In this document: one piece after another, positions 54,147 through 64,000 of the stretch
How the letters are laid out: every line of letters starts with the position of its first letter
Numbering within the stretch: the first letter of the stretch is position 1
Made by a program: the position numbers and the translations under genes
The notes under the pieces: generated by a model
What the model was told of the DNA's origin: nothing
The model's input: the letters and a program-made list of their open reading frames with translations, nothing else
Databases searched by the model: none
Assembly (NCBI RefSeq): GCF_003369915.1
Contig: NW_022881603.1
Coordinates: forward strand, 33,105,522-33,169,521
Direction: 5' to 3'
DNA: 64,000 nt
From: Drosophila miranda
Lineage: Eukaryota > Arthropoda > Insecta > Diptera > Drosophilidae

Positions 54147-55050
54147 GTGCAGCCACTTGTCCCTCTCCCTCTTTCTCTCATTCGCTCTCTCTCTCTTTCT
54201 CTATGTGTGGCTATTGCACCTTAGAACATTCAAGTATGCTAAGGGGATGGGTAGACGCTTGGAGGGTAAAGAATGAAGCTGAACAAAACCTGATCTGTGT
54301 GAACTAAAAGTAAATAAAAAGAAATTATAATTGAAGCAGGAGCTACCGAGAGAAACTTTGCTCACACATGCACATACACACAGGCACAGAACATAACTAC
54401 AACTACACTAACACACGAGGGTTTCACGTAACGTAACGTAAGCTAAACACACGCACTAGTTTTCGCCTTTTACCCAATTTCTGGTGTACATATACAATAC
54501 ATATGCATGTGTACATATATTCTTGCTTTCTGGTTCTGTTCTGGCTAGTGTCCAGGTCAAGTATAAGCAATTAATTAATTAACACACAGCAGCCCTCTCT
54601 CGCTCTTCAATTACGACATGTCTATATTTGTTTCTATAGTTTTCTGGTTTCGCATACTAATTCGATTGTGTGACTGGCTCTGGCAATCAAATTAAACCCT
54701 ATAGCTTCAGGCTCAGCAATAATTCAATATAAAACGAATGACGCGCTCAGGGTTCGGTTCCGTTTCTGAATATGAGTCAAACAAAACAGAATTTCATTTC
54801 GTTGGGGACACGGAAGCCCCACACTGTCTCACTCACACTCACGTGTAACCACACGCACAAGCATCACAAAATTGACCCCTTTCTATATGTTTGGGAATGC
54901 TTTATCGCTATCTGCACTTGTCCATTTTACATAAGCAGGCAGAGCACTTTATTATCATTTAAATTAACACTTTTTTGGCCTTACGTTGCGACGCCCGCGG
55001 GCGACAATAGTGTCAATGTGCTCCGCGCCAGTCAGAGCAAATACGTCACA
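54147..55050. other. Upstream region, pyrimidine- and CA-rich
   Basis: A (CT)n tract at 54160-54202 and scattered ACAC; no ORF supported. May hold Cirl promoter elements, not provable here. Confidence 0.3.
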
Positions 55051-55054
55051 GATC

Positions 55055-55270
55055 TCAAAATATACCGTAAATCTACTGACGAACTATTTGTACTCAAGTT
55101 CCATCATATTCCATCGCTTTGATATTCGGTTGAATATTACCAGATATCTAAGACCCTCAGCTCTGAACTCAGTATTTTATCCGATTATCACATCAATTTC
55201 CTACAAGACTGGTTAACTTTAACTTCTCATCTTTATTGGATTGTTTATAACATAAACTTTAAACAAAACC
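55055..55270 (+). repeat. Copy of the dispersed ttccgtcgaatatta repeat with upstream module
   Basis: aaaatataccgtaaat.tactgacgaa then gatattcggttgaatattacca; the same two modules in the same order occur at 56920-57000. Confidence 0.6.
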
Positions 55271-56604
55271 GGTCAACAAAAATTTCCACTAAATTAATAG
55301 CCTTACATGGTAACTACACGAAAACTTCACATTTGCTACATACATACATACATTTTTATGTAATTAAGGCGACACTTGACTGGGAAATGTGTACGTTTGC
55401 CCGTAGCTTTTTTCATATTATCCCCATGGAAGCGCCAGTGTGAAAAAACCCGTTATCCACTGTTTGACATGCCTTTTTTCGACATTTTTTAATAAGTGAG
55501 ATTTTGATGGCAAACGATCAGGAATTCGGTGCTGATCACGAATAAGTATTCAATGTGGCCTGGGACATAGCTTTAAGTGGCATTTCTACACGGTTTCTAC
55601 ATTGGTGTAATGGACAAGAGGGTGAGTCCATAACGCGTCTTAAAATATACTGGAAAATACTATGAAAAGTATAAAAATTGCAAGATGTGTGAGCTAGACG
55701 TGGTGGCAAGAAAATAAGAAAATCCGATAAAGTATCCCTCTAGTACTGGCGGTGGCGATTGACCATGCCCGAACTACTGATTTGGCTGGTTCCTACATGG
55801 GTACTTTCCGGACTAACCCTATGGTAAACGAACGCCGAACCACTCAAAGAAGAGACAAAAAATGTTGCTCTGTATACTCTACAACCCACCGCGCACCAGC
55901 CACCGAACTAGTTCGGTTTGGATGCAACGTCTCACCAGTAGACGAAGAAACGAAAAAGCATGAGAGGAAAATGAAGAGAGCAGGTAGCTACAAATGATGC
56001 TGATCTGCTCTTCTCCTTTCCCTTTTCTGTTTTCGGTAATTTCATTGCTGGAATGTTCTTTGCGTTTGGCGTTTGTGCAAGTCAGTGCGGCTGTCCAAGT
56101 GATTATAATTATTCAATTTTAAACAGTAAGTCAAAGCAAATGTATAGCAAACGGCATTTGTGTAGGCTCAATAAAGAAATATAAGACAAATATGCAGCCA
56201 AACATAATCGTGTTAGCGGAGAAACAGTGTCGTGCAGTGAAATAGAAAAAGTTTAAGGCCGCGAAATAGGAGAGACAATCGACGAAAATGAAACAAATGG
56301 AAAGTGACACTGAAAAATTTAAAGAACTTCTTTAGAGTTTTGATTGGTAAGCTTATATGCTTTTGGTTTTTTTGTATGCCTATTATATCTGTATTTTATA
56401 TTTATAGATGCCATAACTGTAGATACGGGGACTGGATCAGCTGAAGTCCAGATTAGGAAGGCCCTACAGCTGCAAAAAAAACATTTTTTCAAAAACAGTA
56501 CCACCGCGAACAGCAGACCTTAATTAGTCAATTTAAAAACTTAAATGAAATATATAATAAAATAAAAATTTAAATATGAAATGAAATGAAGATTGATAAC
56601 CTAC
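55271..56604. other. Unassigned AT-rich region
   Basis: Short open frames only (for example 55752-55997); no family recognised. Confidence 0.3.
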
Positions 56605-56712
56605 TTCATGGGGACCCATTTCACTAGCTACTACATGGGTACCCATTTCACTAGCTACTACATGGGTACTCCTTTCACTAGCTACTAGACGAGTACCCAT
56701 ATTACTAGTTCG
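56605..56712. repeat. 30-bp minisatellite, about four copies
   Basis: catggg.acccatttcactagctacta repeated with few changes, the last copy diverged. Confidence 0.85.
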
Positions 56713-56884
56713 GGGGTAAACGATGTGGTGTCGCTGGTCCCCATGTCGTAGGACATTGCGGCTTAAAATGGAAATGATGAAAAGCATTGTTAAGGGTTAG
56801 TAAAGAAAGTACCCCTGGTCTGTTAGGGAGTGGTGATATCACCACCTCCGAACTAGTTCCCAGTACTGCTGGGATATGATCGAC

Positions 56885-57137
56885 CCTCAGAAATATACCA
56901 ATATATACCATCTCTTTTTGAAAATATACCGTAAATATACTGACGAATTCTAGTTCTATCATACATATTCCTCGATTCTAATATTCCGTCGAATATTACT
57001 AGCTTAAGTTCTTAGTTCTGCCCACATAGTTTTAGGCCGTTGATGAATAAATTTTCTTCGAGGTTGGCTAGTTTGAGTCCTTGCTTTTATTGTATTTTGG
57101 CTAAAACAAGGCATAAACAAAATATTTAAAAAAGTGG
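56885..57137 (+). repeat. Dispersed repeat copy
   Basis: ataccaatatatacc and accgtaaatatactgacgaa followed by attccgtcgaatattactagc and the tgcttttattgtattttggc segment. Confidence 0.6.
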
Positions 57138-57248
57138 AAGTGGAAGGAACAACGGTATAAAATTTCCTGTAAGTCTAATAGGAATCGTGAAGTTTATGCG
57201 GCTCAACAGATCAGGGCTGCCTATGTCACCCCTTAGCAAGCTGTGTAT
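57138..57248 (-). mobile_element. 110-bp internal fragment of the CR1-like LINE
   Basis: Matches 43420-43530 with several differences (older than the other copies). It carries neither LINE end. Confidence 0.75.
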
Positions 57249-57840
57249 ACCCTATTTCGTTAATTTAATATGAAGATCCTGTTTTCCAAACTTTTTTTAA
57301 AACGTAATTAATAAAGAAATTTTCTCAAATTTATATGTTTTAGACATATTTATACAAATGATTAGTGTTTAGCTATTAAGCGTTTTTAACAACTGTTGCA
57401 ATTTGAAGTTAATGAAAGTCGAGAGCCTGTTTATAATTCACAATTTATTTGCATATGTAAACCAACTTATCGCGGGGATGATTGGGGCGAACGATTGATG
57501 CGAGGATGTTAGTCTAATAGCTGCGACGATTAGCTCAAGACTGCCCATGCAAGGGCTGACGGGCCAAATTGCCGGGCCCTATGCAGCAATCTTAGACGCG
57601 AGCGAGAGCGTATGATAGCCCGAGAGCGTTAGAGCTGCTCGGGGACGCTGTTAAGCCGAGTCCGAGAGATTGCGACATAAGGAGACGAAAGAATTCCGCT
57701 GCATGCGCATATGCGGTAGCAAATGATCTTTGCAGTGGGGGCATTGGAAACGACAACACCAAAATGCATTTCCTTTGGGCCGCACCACTGGCAATAATTT
57801 AAAATATTTAAGCTGCTTGACCCGACAATTATTATCTTGT
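57249..57840. other. Unassigned; starts with a repeat shared with 26600-26695
   Basis: taccctatttcgttaat.. to ..aaatttctcaaatttata also precedes the LINE fragment at 26700. The remainder has no supported gene. Confidence 0.4.
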
Positions 57841-57847
57841 TTATATA

Positions 57848-58126
57848 TATATCTCGATCCTGATACCTACACATACTGGGATGACAAACATTTTCTCAAT
57901 TTATAATATCCTTTTCCATAGGGTATGAAAATTATTGTTGTCAAACGGGTTTTACAACGAATTCCTAGTTTTTGATCTTCCGTCGAATATTCCCAGCTAC
58001 ATAGAACATTTAGCCATGCCCACATAATTTTATACGATTGATGAATCAATTTTCTACTTGATTGGTTGATTTTTAACTCTTGCTTTTGTTGGATTTAGTC
58101 TAAAAAAAAGGTTTTAGCGAAGAAGG
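57848..58126 (+). repeat. Dispersed repeat copies, target of element 2
   Basis: gatgacaaacattttctca and cttccgtcgaatattcccagc modules. The segment ends gcgaagaagg, whose counterpart at about 26310-26321 continues taaaataaaa, which fixes the insertion point of element 2. Confidence 0.65.
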
Positions 58127-59961
58127 TGTAGCGCTTGTAGCAGGGAATGCTGAGTTTTTTTGTGGCGCCATCTAGTGCTCAGAGTGGCAGGCGAACGACA
58201 GGTCAAGGGAAAACCAAAAAGACGGTAACAGGTCAAAACGTCAGGCTATCTCTGTTGAAAATGCATCCAGGGACCTGTTAGAGGATTTGCCGCCAGAACG
58301 TTGGCGTCCCTATCGGCTATTCCCTCGTGAAAGTCAATTGAGTCGGTTGCGTATCGGTCCGACGGAAAGGAAAAACCAAGAATTTAGTGAAGAGAAAAAC
58401 TCTAGGGAATCTAAATATCTAAATCCAAGATTCGACTGCGAGATTCTTGGTTGAAGGCGAGTGGGCTATTCAGTCGTCAGAAGCCGTATAGCGCTGAGTC
58501 CGGTTGGGGTAAGTGCTGAGGGAAGAGAAGAGAAGGGCTAAAGGAGAAAAAAGAGTTGTCCCATTTGTAGTCTTGGCGCTTAGTAAATCGAGTTAAGCAG
58601 TGCGGATTCGATCGTCCAAGGAAGCCAGCCAGCAAACAACAGCAGCCGCAAGCCTAACAAAGTGGCTTTTAAACCTTTGGGAATGTCTGGAAAGCGCTCA
58701 GCCATCGGAGAAGCGAGCGTGGAAGCAGAGGGAGAAGACATTTGGGGAGCGCTCGGTCCCCCCAAGCGGCTAGCTTCCCGAGGCGTTGGCGTCGGCACTT
58801 TAGTAGTCGAGCGCGACGCGGCAGATAAGGAGGGCCCGTCCCTTGGTCGCGAGCAGATCGGCGGAGAGAAAGTGTTAATCTAGCACCGTCGGAGATTGGC
58901 CGTTTGGCCTTTTTCTTTGCTTTAGCGTACCTTTCACCTGCAGAAGCAGGGGAAAGAATTTGAGCTGTTCCCGTTCGCCCAGGAGGTGGAAAGGAAACAT
59001 AGATAACCGTCGGGAGAAAGAGAATAGAAAAAAAAGAGGAAGCAACGGATTGACGGAGTAATTGTATTCGTGTTTGTAAACGTGTAATTAATTATGATTT
59101 CTGTGCGGAGTTAATTAGGAGAGATTTAGATTTGATTCCGGTAGTGGCTTCTCGTGACTCTCGCCGATCTGCAAATATGATTTCCCCCAACCTTGTGCCC
59201 ATTTAAGTGTTCTTCCACCACAGCAGCTTTAGGTATTCATCGAGGAAAGCGCTTTCGCCGATGGAGCCATAAACTGGAGAAAAGGTATGAGTGGACTTAA
59301 ATTCTATTATTAATAAATACAACTTGAAACAAGGGAACTAGGGCCGGTCGGTGAGTGAGAGGGAGAAGTGCCCACTCGAATTGGTTTCGTAACATTACGG
59401 AGTCAGCAAGCAAGTTAGTTTGTCCATTTCGGACTTATTTAGTATATCGTTTGTATGACACATAGCCAAGTATTTGTAGGAATTTTATACATATATTTCA
59501 TTTAGCCACTCTTTTAATGTGGGGTATTATATTATGGTATTTGCGGGTAATGTTAGTGTTTTAGCCAGTAAGTGAATAAACTTTATAATGTATTAATCTA
59601 CCACTTTGCTTTCGCTGGCAAATTCCCCATGTTGGCCGCCCCGGTCAAACGGGCCATTCCGTCATTAAATCGAACGGTTTGGAATGGCCATGGTAGGGTG
59701 GGCGACACGACCTCGACAACACCAGAGGCGGAGTTGAGATACCTTTCCAGCACACATCCACAATTCTATTCAGGGATAAACAGTGTCTCCCGGTTAAGCA
59801 TTTTCGTCGTGACACGCTACTTCATTCGCGGTATGCGTATAGGCCACCAGCAATAGCCGACGAGCAGAGGCCGGAAACCCAAAGCGTGTGCTTCCCTTCG
59901 CTGAATGACAGCTAGCCTGGCAGGATTTATATACACAGACGTGCGTAGATGACACGTTACA
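58127..59961 (+). repeat. 5' LTR of element 2
   Basis: Starts TGTAGCG at the point where the flanking repeat is interrupted and ends CGTTACA, a near-perfect terminal inverted repeat. 1835 bp. The 3' edge is inferred from TG...CA and its distance to the PBS; the second LTR is not in the window. Confidence 0.65.
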
Positions 59962-59997
59962 TTTATGAATCATAGATATAGTATTATAACTAAAAAT

Positions 59998-60017
59998 TGG
60001 CGCCCAACGTGGGGCCA
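59998..60017 (+). promoter_or_regulatory. Primer-binding site of element 2 (tRNA-Lys)
   Basis: tggcgcccaacgtggggcca, identical to element 1. Confidence 0.88.
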
Positions 60018-61175
60018 CATCTATTCAGGTGTGACACCATCAACACTGTGACATCCTTTTTTTTTGTCTTTAAAACTTCCCGATTCGGCATAGACGGCAT
60101 TGACCAAAATTGTTTCTCTGGAAGTGGTCATTGCTCAAGAATATCTTCTTTTCTCAACACCAAGTAGAGGGCGATTCAGACGATTCGGAAAACGGAAGCA
60201 GAAGTTTTGACTTTTCATCCGGCCACGTCTGAGGAGCGTTTCGAAAAGTGCATCGATCTTAATAATACCCTACTTTTTCTGAGGCAGGAGTCTTAAACAT
60301 GGTCTTTCGGGCGCATAGGACTGCAGAGGGAATCTCGTTTACTTACGGAACCCTGCCCACGGCTGAAGGACTGTGCGGAAGGCTTAGCCATTGCTGCTGA
60401 TGAGCTTTAGCGCGTTGGACATACTCGGATTAATCTTGATTATAGAATTCCGTTGGCCACGAGTGAAATCAGAAGCAGCATGCTCATTTCAAGTGTAGAG
60501 TGCCGAGCCGAGATGTTTGGACGACAGCGGCGCGAATCAAAGCAGCAGCTGGCCACTGCTCGCGCATGCAGTTGTTGTTGGTTTTGATTAGACAGCGACA
60601 AGTGCAAGGCGTCTGCGCGCGTACACATTCTTTTCATTTTCTTTTGTGCTTAGGAATTGGGGTCTCAATTAGCATAGGGTCCGTTTCGCATGGGGATTAG
60701 CTATGCGTAAGGCAAAAATTTTTATGACTTTATTTTATCGTATCATATTCTTTGCGTTCTATTCTTGTGGTTTACATTCCATGTGTGTTATTTGGTAGGG
60801 CTGTTGATTTGCTAGCTCTCTCGCTGTACAAGGGAAGCGAGACTTGAGAACAGCTGTGCCGTTTGCTGGGCCATTGACCCTAAGTTGGCAACGTAGGAAG
60901 CTATGAATTATAACACGAGGAATCAGTTCTCTTTGCAATTTGAGTTCACGTACAATTACTTATTATTTTTGAATTTTTAGGTCATCTTAGGTTTGCTAGC
61001 ATAAGATATCTGACTTTTAACTAGAATACTTAATTTAGTTTTACTATTAACACATTTTTTAACTTTGGTTTTGTCTGCGTTTGATAAGTAAGTGTTTAGG
61101 TTTTGTCGTGTAGTTTTTGTGGGACATATTTTTGTCAGGACAGTTAGCAATTAAGTTTGATTTATTTTTTTTACA
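60018..61175 (+). other. 5' leader of element 2
   Basis: AT-rich, no ORF supported; the gag ATG is preceded by ttttttacA. Confidence 0.6.
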
Positions 61176-62504
61176 ATGGAGAACCCCGATATCGAGCCTG
61201 AACCGGCTCCGGCGCCAAAATGCCAGTTGTGTGGGAAAACTTTAGCTTCGGCTCCTACATTGAAAACAAAGTGCAGCCACGAGTTTCACAAAACTTGTAT
61301 TGAGTCACATGTCAAGACCCATACTACCTGTCCCACATGCAAGACGCTATGCGTCGATAGAAGTACTCCTCATAATACCAGGTCCCAGGCCAAGCAAAAC
61401 GATGCAGCAGCCATAACCGCTGAAAGAGTTAGTAGCATGGTTACACAGGCCATCAGCACGATGCAAAACGAGGTGGTAGCCCAGCTCACGGACAAAATGG
61501 CTCAAATCATTCAGTCCAGCATAGCAGCACATTTCCAAGAGACTGGCAATAGCATTCCTCAAGGGAATAGACGTGGGGAAGCGGATAATCCGGTCCAACA
61601 AAATAGGGACAGAGAAGGGGAGGAAACATTCCGACAGGGACTGAATAGTCAGTATTCAGCACAGTTTCCGAGCTACGACCGTCCAAGCAGTGCAGTCTCA
61701 GATCTGAGTCAGCGACCGGACAAAGTCGCCCATATCCTCAATAGTTGGAAATTACGTTTTAATGGGACCCAAGAAGGATTGAGCATTGATAATTTTCTCT
61801 ATAGGGTAGAGGCTTTGACGCATCAGACTCTCGAGGGAAATTTTCCAGTTCTGTGCAGTAACGCCAGTCTGCTTTTTGACGGAAAGGCCAGAGATTTTTA
61901 TTGGCGTTACCACAAGACTTCCGGATCGATGAGATGGGACCGGTTATGCCAAGCCCTAAGAAAGCAGTTTAGGGATTCTCGAACCGATGTGGATATCAGA
62001 GAAGCGATAAGGGACAGGAAGCAAAAAGAAAAAGAAAATTTCGATTCCTTCCACGACGCCCTGATACAGCTGATGGATGATTTGGAAACTCCCATGTCAG
62101 AGAAAGCGATTGTGGAAACCTTACGGCGCAATTTGCGACCTGAAATTAGACATGAGCTCCTGAATGTCCAAATCGACTCCGTAGAACGTTTGAGAGAAGT
62201 CTGTCGTAGAAGGGAGGGTTTTCTCGACGACGTTAGGCGGAGTCATGGGTACCAGAAATTGATTCCTTTCCGGAAACAGGTTGCGGAATTGGTAGAGGAA
62301 GCCCAATTAGAGGAGGCCTCCGAATTCTCGGATGTAGAAGAAGAGGACGAGGTGGCAGCCATGGCACTGATTTGCTGGAACTGCCGAAAGGAGGGGCATC
62401 GCTACCACGATTGCGATAGCAAAAGGAAAATTTTTTGCTTTGGGTGCGGAGCACCTAATAAATATAAGCCGTCGTGTAGCAAATGCCAAAAAACGGCAAA
62501 GTGA
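61176..62504 (+). CDS. Gag of element 2 with N-terminal RING-H2 finger
   Basis: 442 residues, intact. Residues about 17-54 fit RING-H2 spacing: CQLC, then KCSHEFHKTC, then CPTC (C3H2C3). Next a Gln-rich, coiled-coil-prone linker, the capsid-like retrotrans-gag region (KLRFNGTQEGLSIDNFLYRV, FRDSRTDVDIREAIRDRKQK, LRRNLRPEIRHELLNVQID), an acidic patch, the CCHC knuckle CWNCRKEGHRYHDC and a second Cys pair set CFGCGAPNKYKPSCSKC. The role is particle assembly and RNA binding; the RING suggests a zinc fold that could recruit an E2 ubiquitin-conjugating enzyme, but that is inference. The stop at 62502-62504 lies within the overlap with pol. Confidence 0.9.
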   Translation: MENPDIEPEPAPAPKCQLCGKTLASAPTLKTKCSHEFHKTCIESHVKTHTTCPTCKTLCVDRSTPHNTRSQAKQNDAAAITAERVSSMVTQAISTMQNEVVAQLTDKMAQIIQSSIAAHFQETGNSIPQGNRRGEADNPVQQNRDREGEETFRQGLNSQYSAQFPSYDRPSSAVSDLSQRPDKVAHILNSWKLRFNGTQEGLSIDNFLYRVEALTHQTLEGNFPVLCSNASLLFDGKARDFYWRYHKTSGSMRWDRLCQALRKQFRDSRTDVDIREAIRDRKQKEKENFDSFHDALIQLMDDLETPMSEKAIVETLRRNLRPEIRHELLNVQIDSVERLREVCRRREGFLDDVRRSHGYQKLIPFRKQVAELVEEAQLEEASEFSDVEEEDEVAAMALICWNCRKEGHRYHDCDSKRKIFCFGCGAPNKYKPSCSKCQKTAK

Positions 62505-64000
62505 ACACCCAGCCTCGCCAGCCGGTCAGTGTTCAGCGCAAGCAGTCGAGTTCAGAGGCGAAATCCCAGTAGGGATACTTAAAACTACCGCCCAGCTTCC
62601 GTCTGAGAAATCAGAATCCGACATACACCAAGCTTTAGTCTGGCCACAACTAGTCCATGCCAGATCCCATTCGCTTTTCACCAACGACCAACCCAGTAAT
62701 AAGTCCCTCACAAGGAGTGCAAGAAGGATGAGAGCGTTCCGGCAGGCGGCGAAAGCGATAAATTGCATTCGTTACAAGCAGAAGGACAAGCGTCCATATG
62801 CGGAAGTTCGCCTGTTGGATCAAACGGTCCTTGGTCTATTGGACACCGGAGCAGCTATGAGTGTTATAGGCGGAAAGTTAGCAGAACGCGTAATCCAAAG
62901 CCGAATTCCTTTTAAGAGAGGAGTTGTAAATGCTTCCACTGCGGATGGACGGAGGCAAGAGGTAGTGGGACGACTGCGGACACCGGTGCAGTATAAGGGT
63001 GCAGTGAAGGACCTTGAGCTGCACATTATTCCATCGCTCAGCCAGGACTTGTATTTAGGGATCGACTTTTGGTCAAGTTTCGATTTATTACCACCCAGCA
63101 TGTCGCTGGCAGAGATAGTTCATGAACCGCAGAACCTCAGCCGAGGGGAAATGGACCAGTTGCAAGCGACCATCAATTTATTTCCTTCGTTTTCCGTTTC
63201 CGGTCTAGGAAAGACGGCTCTGCTTTCGCATTCAATTGATGTAGGTGATGCAAAAGCCGTGAAGCAGAGACACTTCCCTGTATCTCCTGCGGTAGAGAAA
63301 TTGTTATATGCGGAGATAGATCGGATGCTCAGCTTAGGGGTGATAGAGGAATCCGATAGTGCGTGGTGGTCATCACCGGTAGTATTGGTGCAGAAGCCAG
63401 GAAAGGTGAGGCTATGTTTAGATAGTAGGAAAGTTAACGCGGTGACCAAAAAAGACGCGTATCCGTTACCACAAATTGATGGGATTCTAGGACGTCTTCC
63501 TAAGGCGTTGTTTATTTCGGACCTGGATCTTAAGGATGCCTATTGGCAAGTTCCCTTAGAGCCGAGCTCACGCGATAAAACAGCGTTCACGGTTCCGGGG
63601 AAACTTCTCTACCAGTATAAGGTAATGCCTTTTGGTCTCACTAATGCTTCGCAGACCATGACAAGGTTAATGGACAAGGTAATTCCGGCCAGTTTAAGAA
63701 ATGAAGTTTTTGTGTACCTGGACGACCTTTTGATTGTGTCGGACAGTTTCGAGTCACATCGGAGGGTGTTGAGTGAAGTGGCAAGTTACATAAAAGCGGC
63801 AGGGTTAACGCTGAATGTGGAGAAAAGCAAGTTTTGCATGAAGTCAGTGCGGTATTTGGGGCATATAGTAGGCGAAGGGGTGATTCGTACAGATCCGGAT
63901 AAGATTTCGGCCATGTCCGATTTTCCTTTGCCAAAATCCCTAAAGTCTCTGCGTCGCTTCCTAGGTATGGTAGGCTGGTACAGGAAGTTTATAAGCAACT
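62371..64000 (+). CDS. Pol of element 2 (protease and RT, runs off window)
   Basis: Open frame from the stop at 62368-62370 to the window end, overlapping gag. Protease with LLDTGAAMSVIGGKLA and IIPSLSQDLYLGIDFW; RT with VRLCLDSRKVNAVTKKDAYP, ISDLDLKDAYWQVPLE, VMPFGLTNASQTM and the catalytic VYLDDLLIVS. No stops. It is produced by frameshift from gag: the A-run at the expected slip site (62488-62493) has six A instead of seven as in element 1, which puts pol in +1 rather than -1 relative to gag in this copy. Integrase lies beyond the window. Confidence 0.88.

Larger units (their letters stand above)
58127..64000 (+). mobile_element. Ty3/gypsy LTR retrotransposon related to element 1 (element 2, 3' part outside window)
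   Basis: 5' LTR, tRNA-Lys PBS, 1.2 kb leader, gag with RING-H2 finger, and pol through RT to the window edge. Gag and Pol are clearly homologous to element 1, but the LTR sequences are not alignable by eye, so it is a distinct family of the same lineage. The pol frame is open as far as it can be followed. Confidence 0.88.

Noticed and set aside
56080..56150. Possible promoter with initiator tcagtg and a 5' exon ending at gtaagtc
   Set aside because: The motifs are short and common in AT-rich DNA; no downstream coding exon in phase was found.
58662..58883. 73-codon plus ORF (GMSGKRSAIGEASVEAEG) in the LTR of element 2
   Set aside because: Lies within an LTR and has no recognisable domain; could be a small leader ORF but nothing supports it.

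Overview
The window is eukaryotic and insect, almost certainly Drosophila. An essentially complete latrophilin gene (Cirl) can be assembled on the minus strand with short canonical GT-AG introns and reads close to the D. melanogaster protein as I remember it. Vps25 and a DHHC palmitoyltransferase have the same compact intron style, and the rest is typical Drosophila transposon material (Ty3/gypsy-type LTR elements, a CR1-like LINE, hAT, Helitron-like repeats with a GTCY proto-microsatellite). I cannot assign the species group.

Layout. 1-17773: a GC-rich head-to-tail array on the minus strand of a degenerate LTR retrotransposon that encodes Gag and a retropepsin followed by Ser/Thr-rich tandem repeats, but shows no reverse transcriptase, RNase H or integrase. 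Units share single LTRs with a period near 5.75 kb; the third and fourth units carry large deletions. 17774-20280: a hAT transposase, 5'-truncated exactly at the array edge, followed by low-complexity AAGAACGATGAAC repeats. 20300-26600: a small gene island with a QSOX exon (minus), a DHHC palmitoyltransferase (plus) and Vps25 (minus), mixed with dispersed repeats. 26700-27327: a 5'-truncated LINE. 28937-38814: a 9.9 kb LTR retrotransposon (minus) with ATGA target duplications, probably inserted in or just beyond the Cirl 3' UTR. 39584-52465: Cirl (minus), whose 7.4 kb intron holds a near full-length LINE (ORF2 open) and a mini-me/Helitron-like repeat. 52466-58126: upstream sequence with a clear small TIR element and dispersed repeats. 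58127-64000: a second, related LTR retrotransposon on the plus strand, running off the window.

Points that stand out. (1) The Gag proteins of the two long LTR elements start with a RING-H2-like finger. (2) The array is a tandem amplification of an already inactivated gag-protease unit, with a coding minisatellite whose copy number differs between units. (3) Cirl has a long open readthrough after TM1 that would give a one-pass receptor with a Gln-rich tail. (4) Several otherwise good reading frames, including a host gene, are broken by single-base changes in short homopolymers, which could mean residual assembly error. All family names come from motif reading and memory; no search was run.
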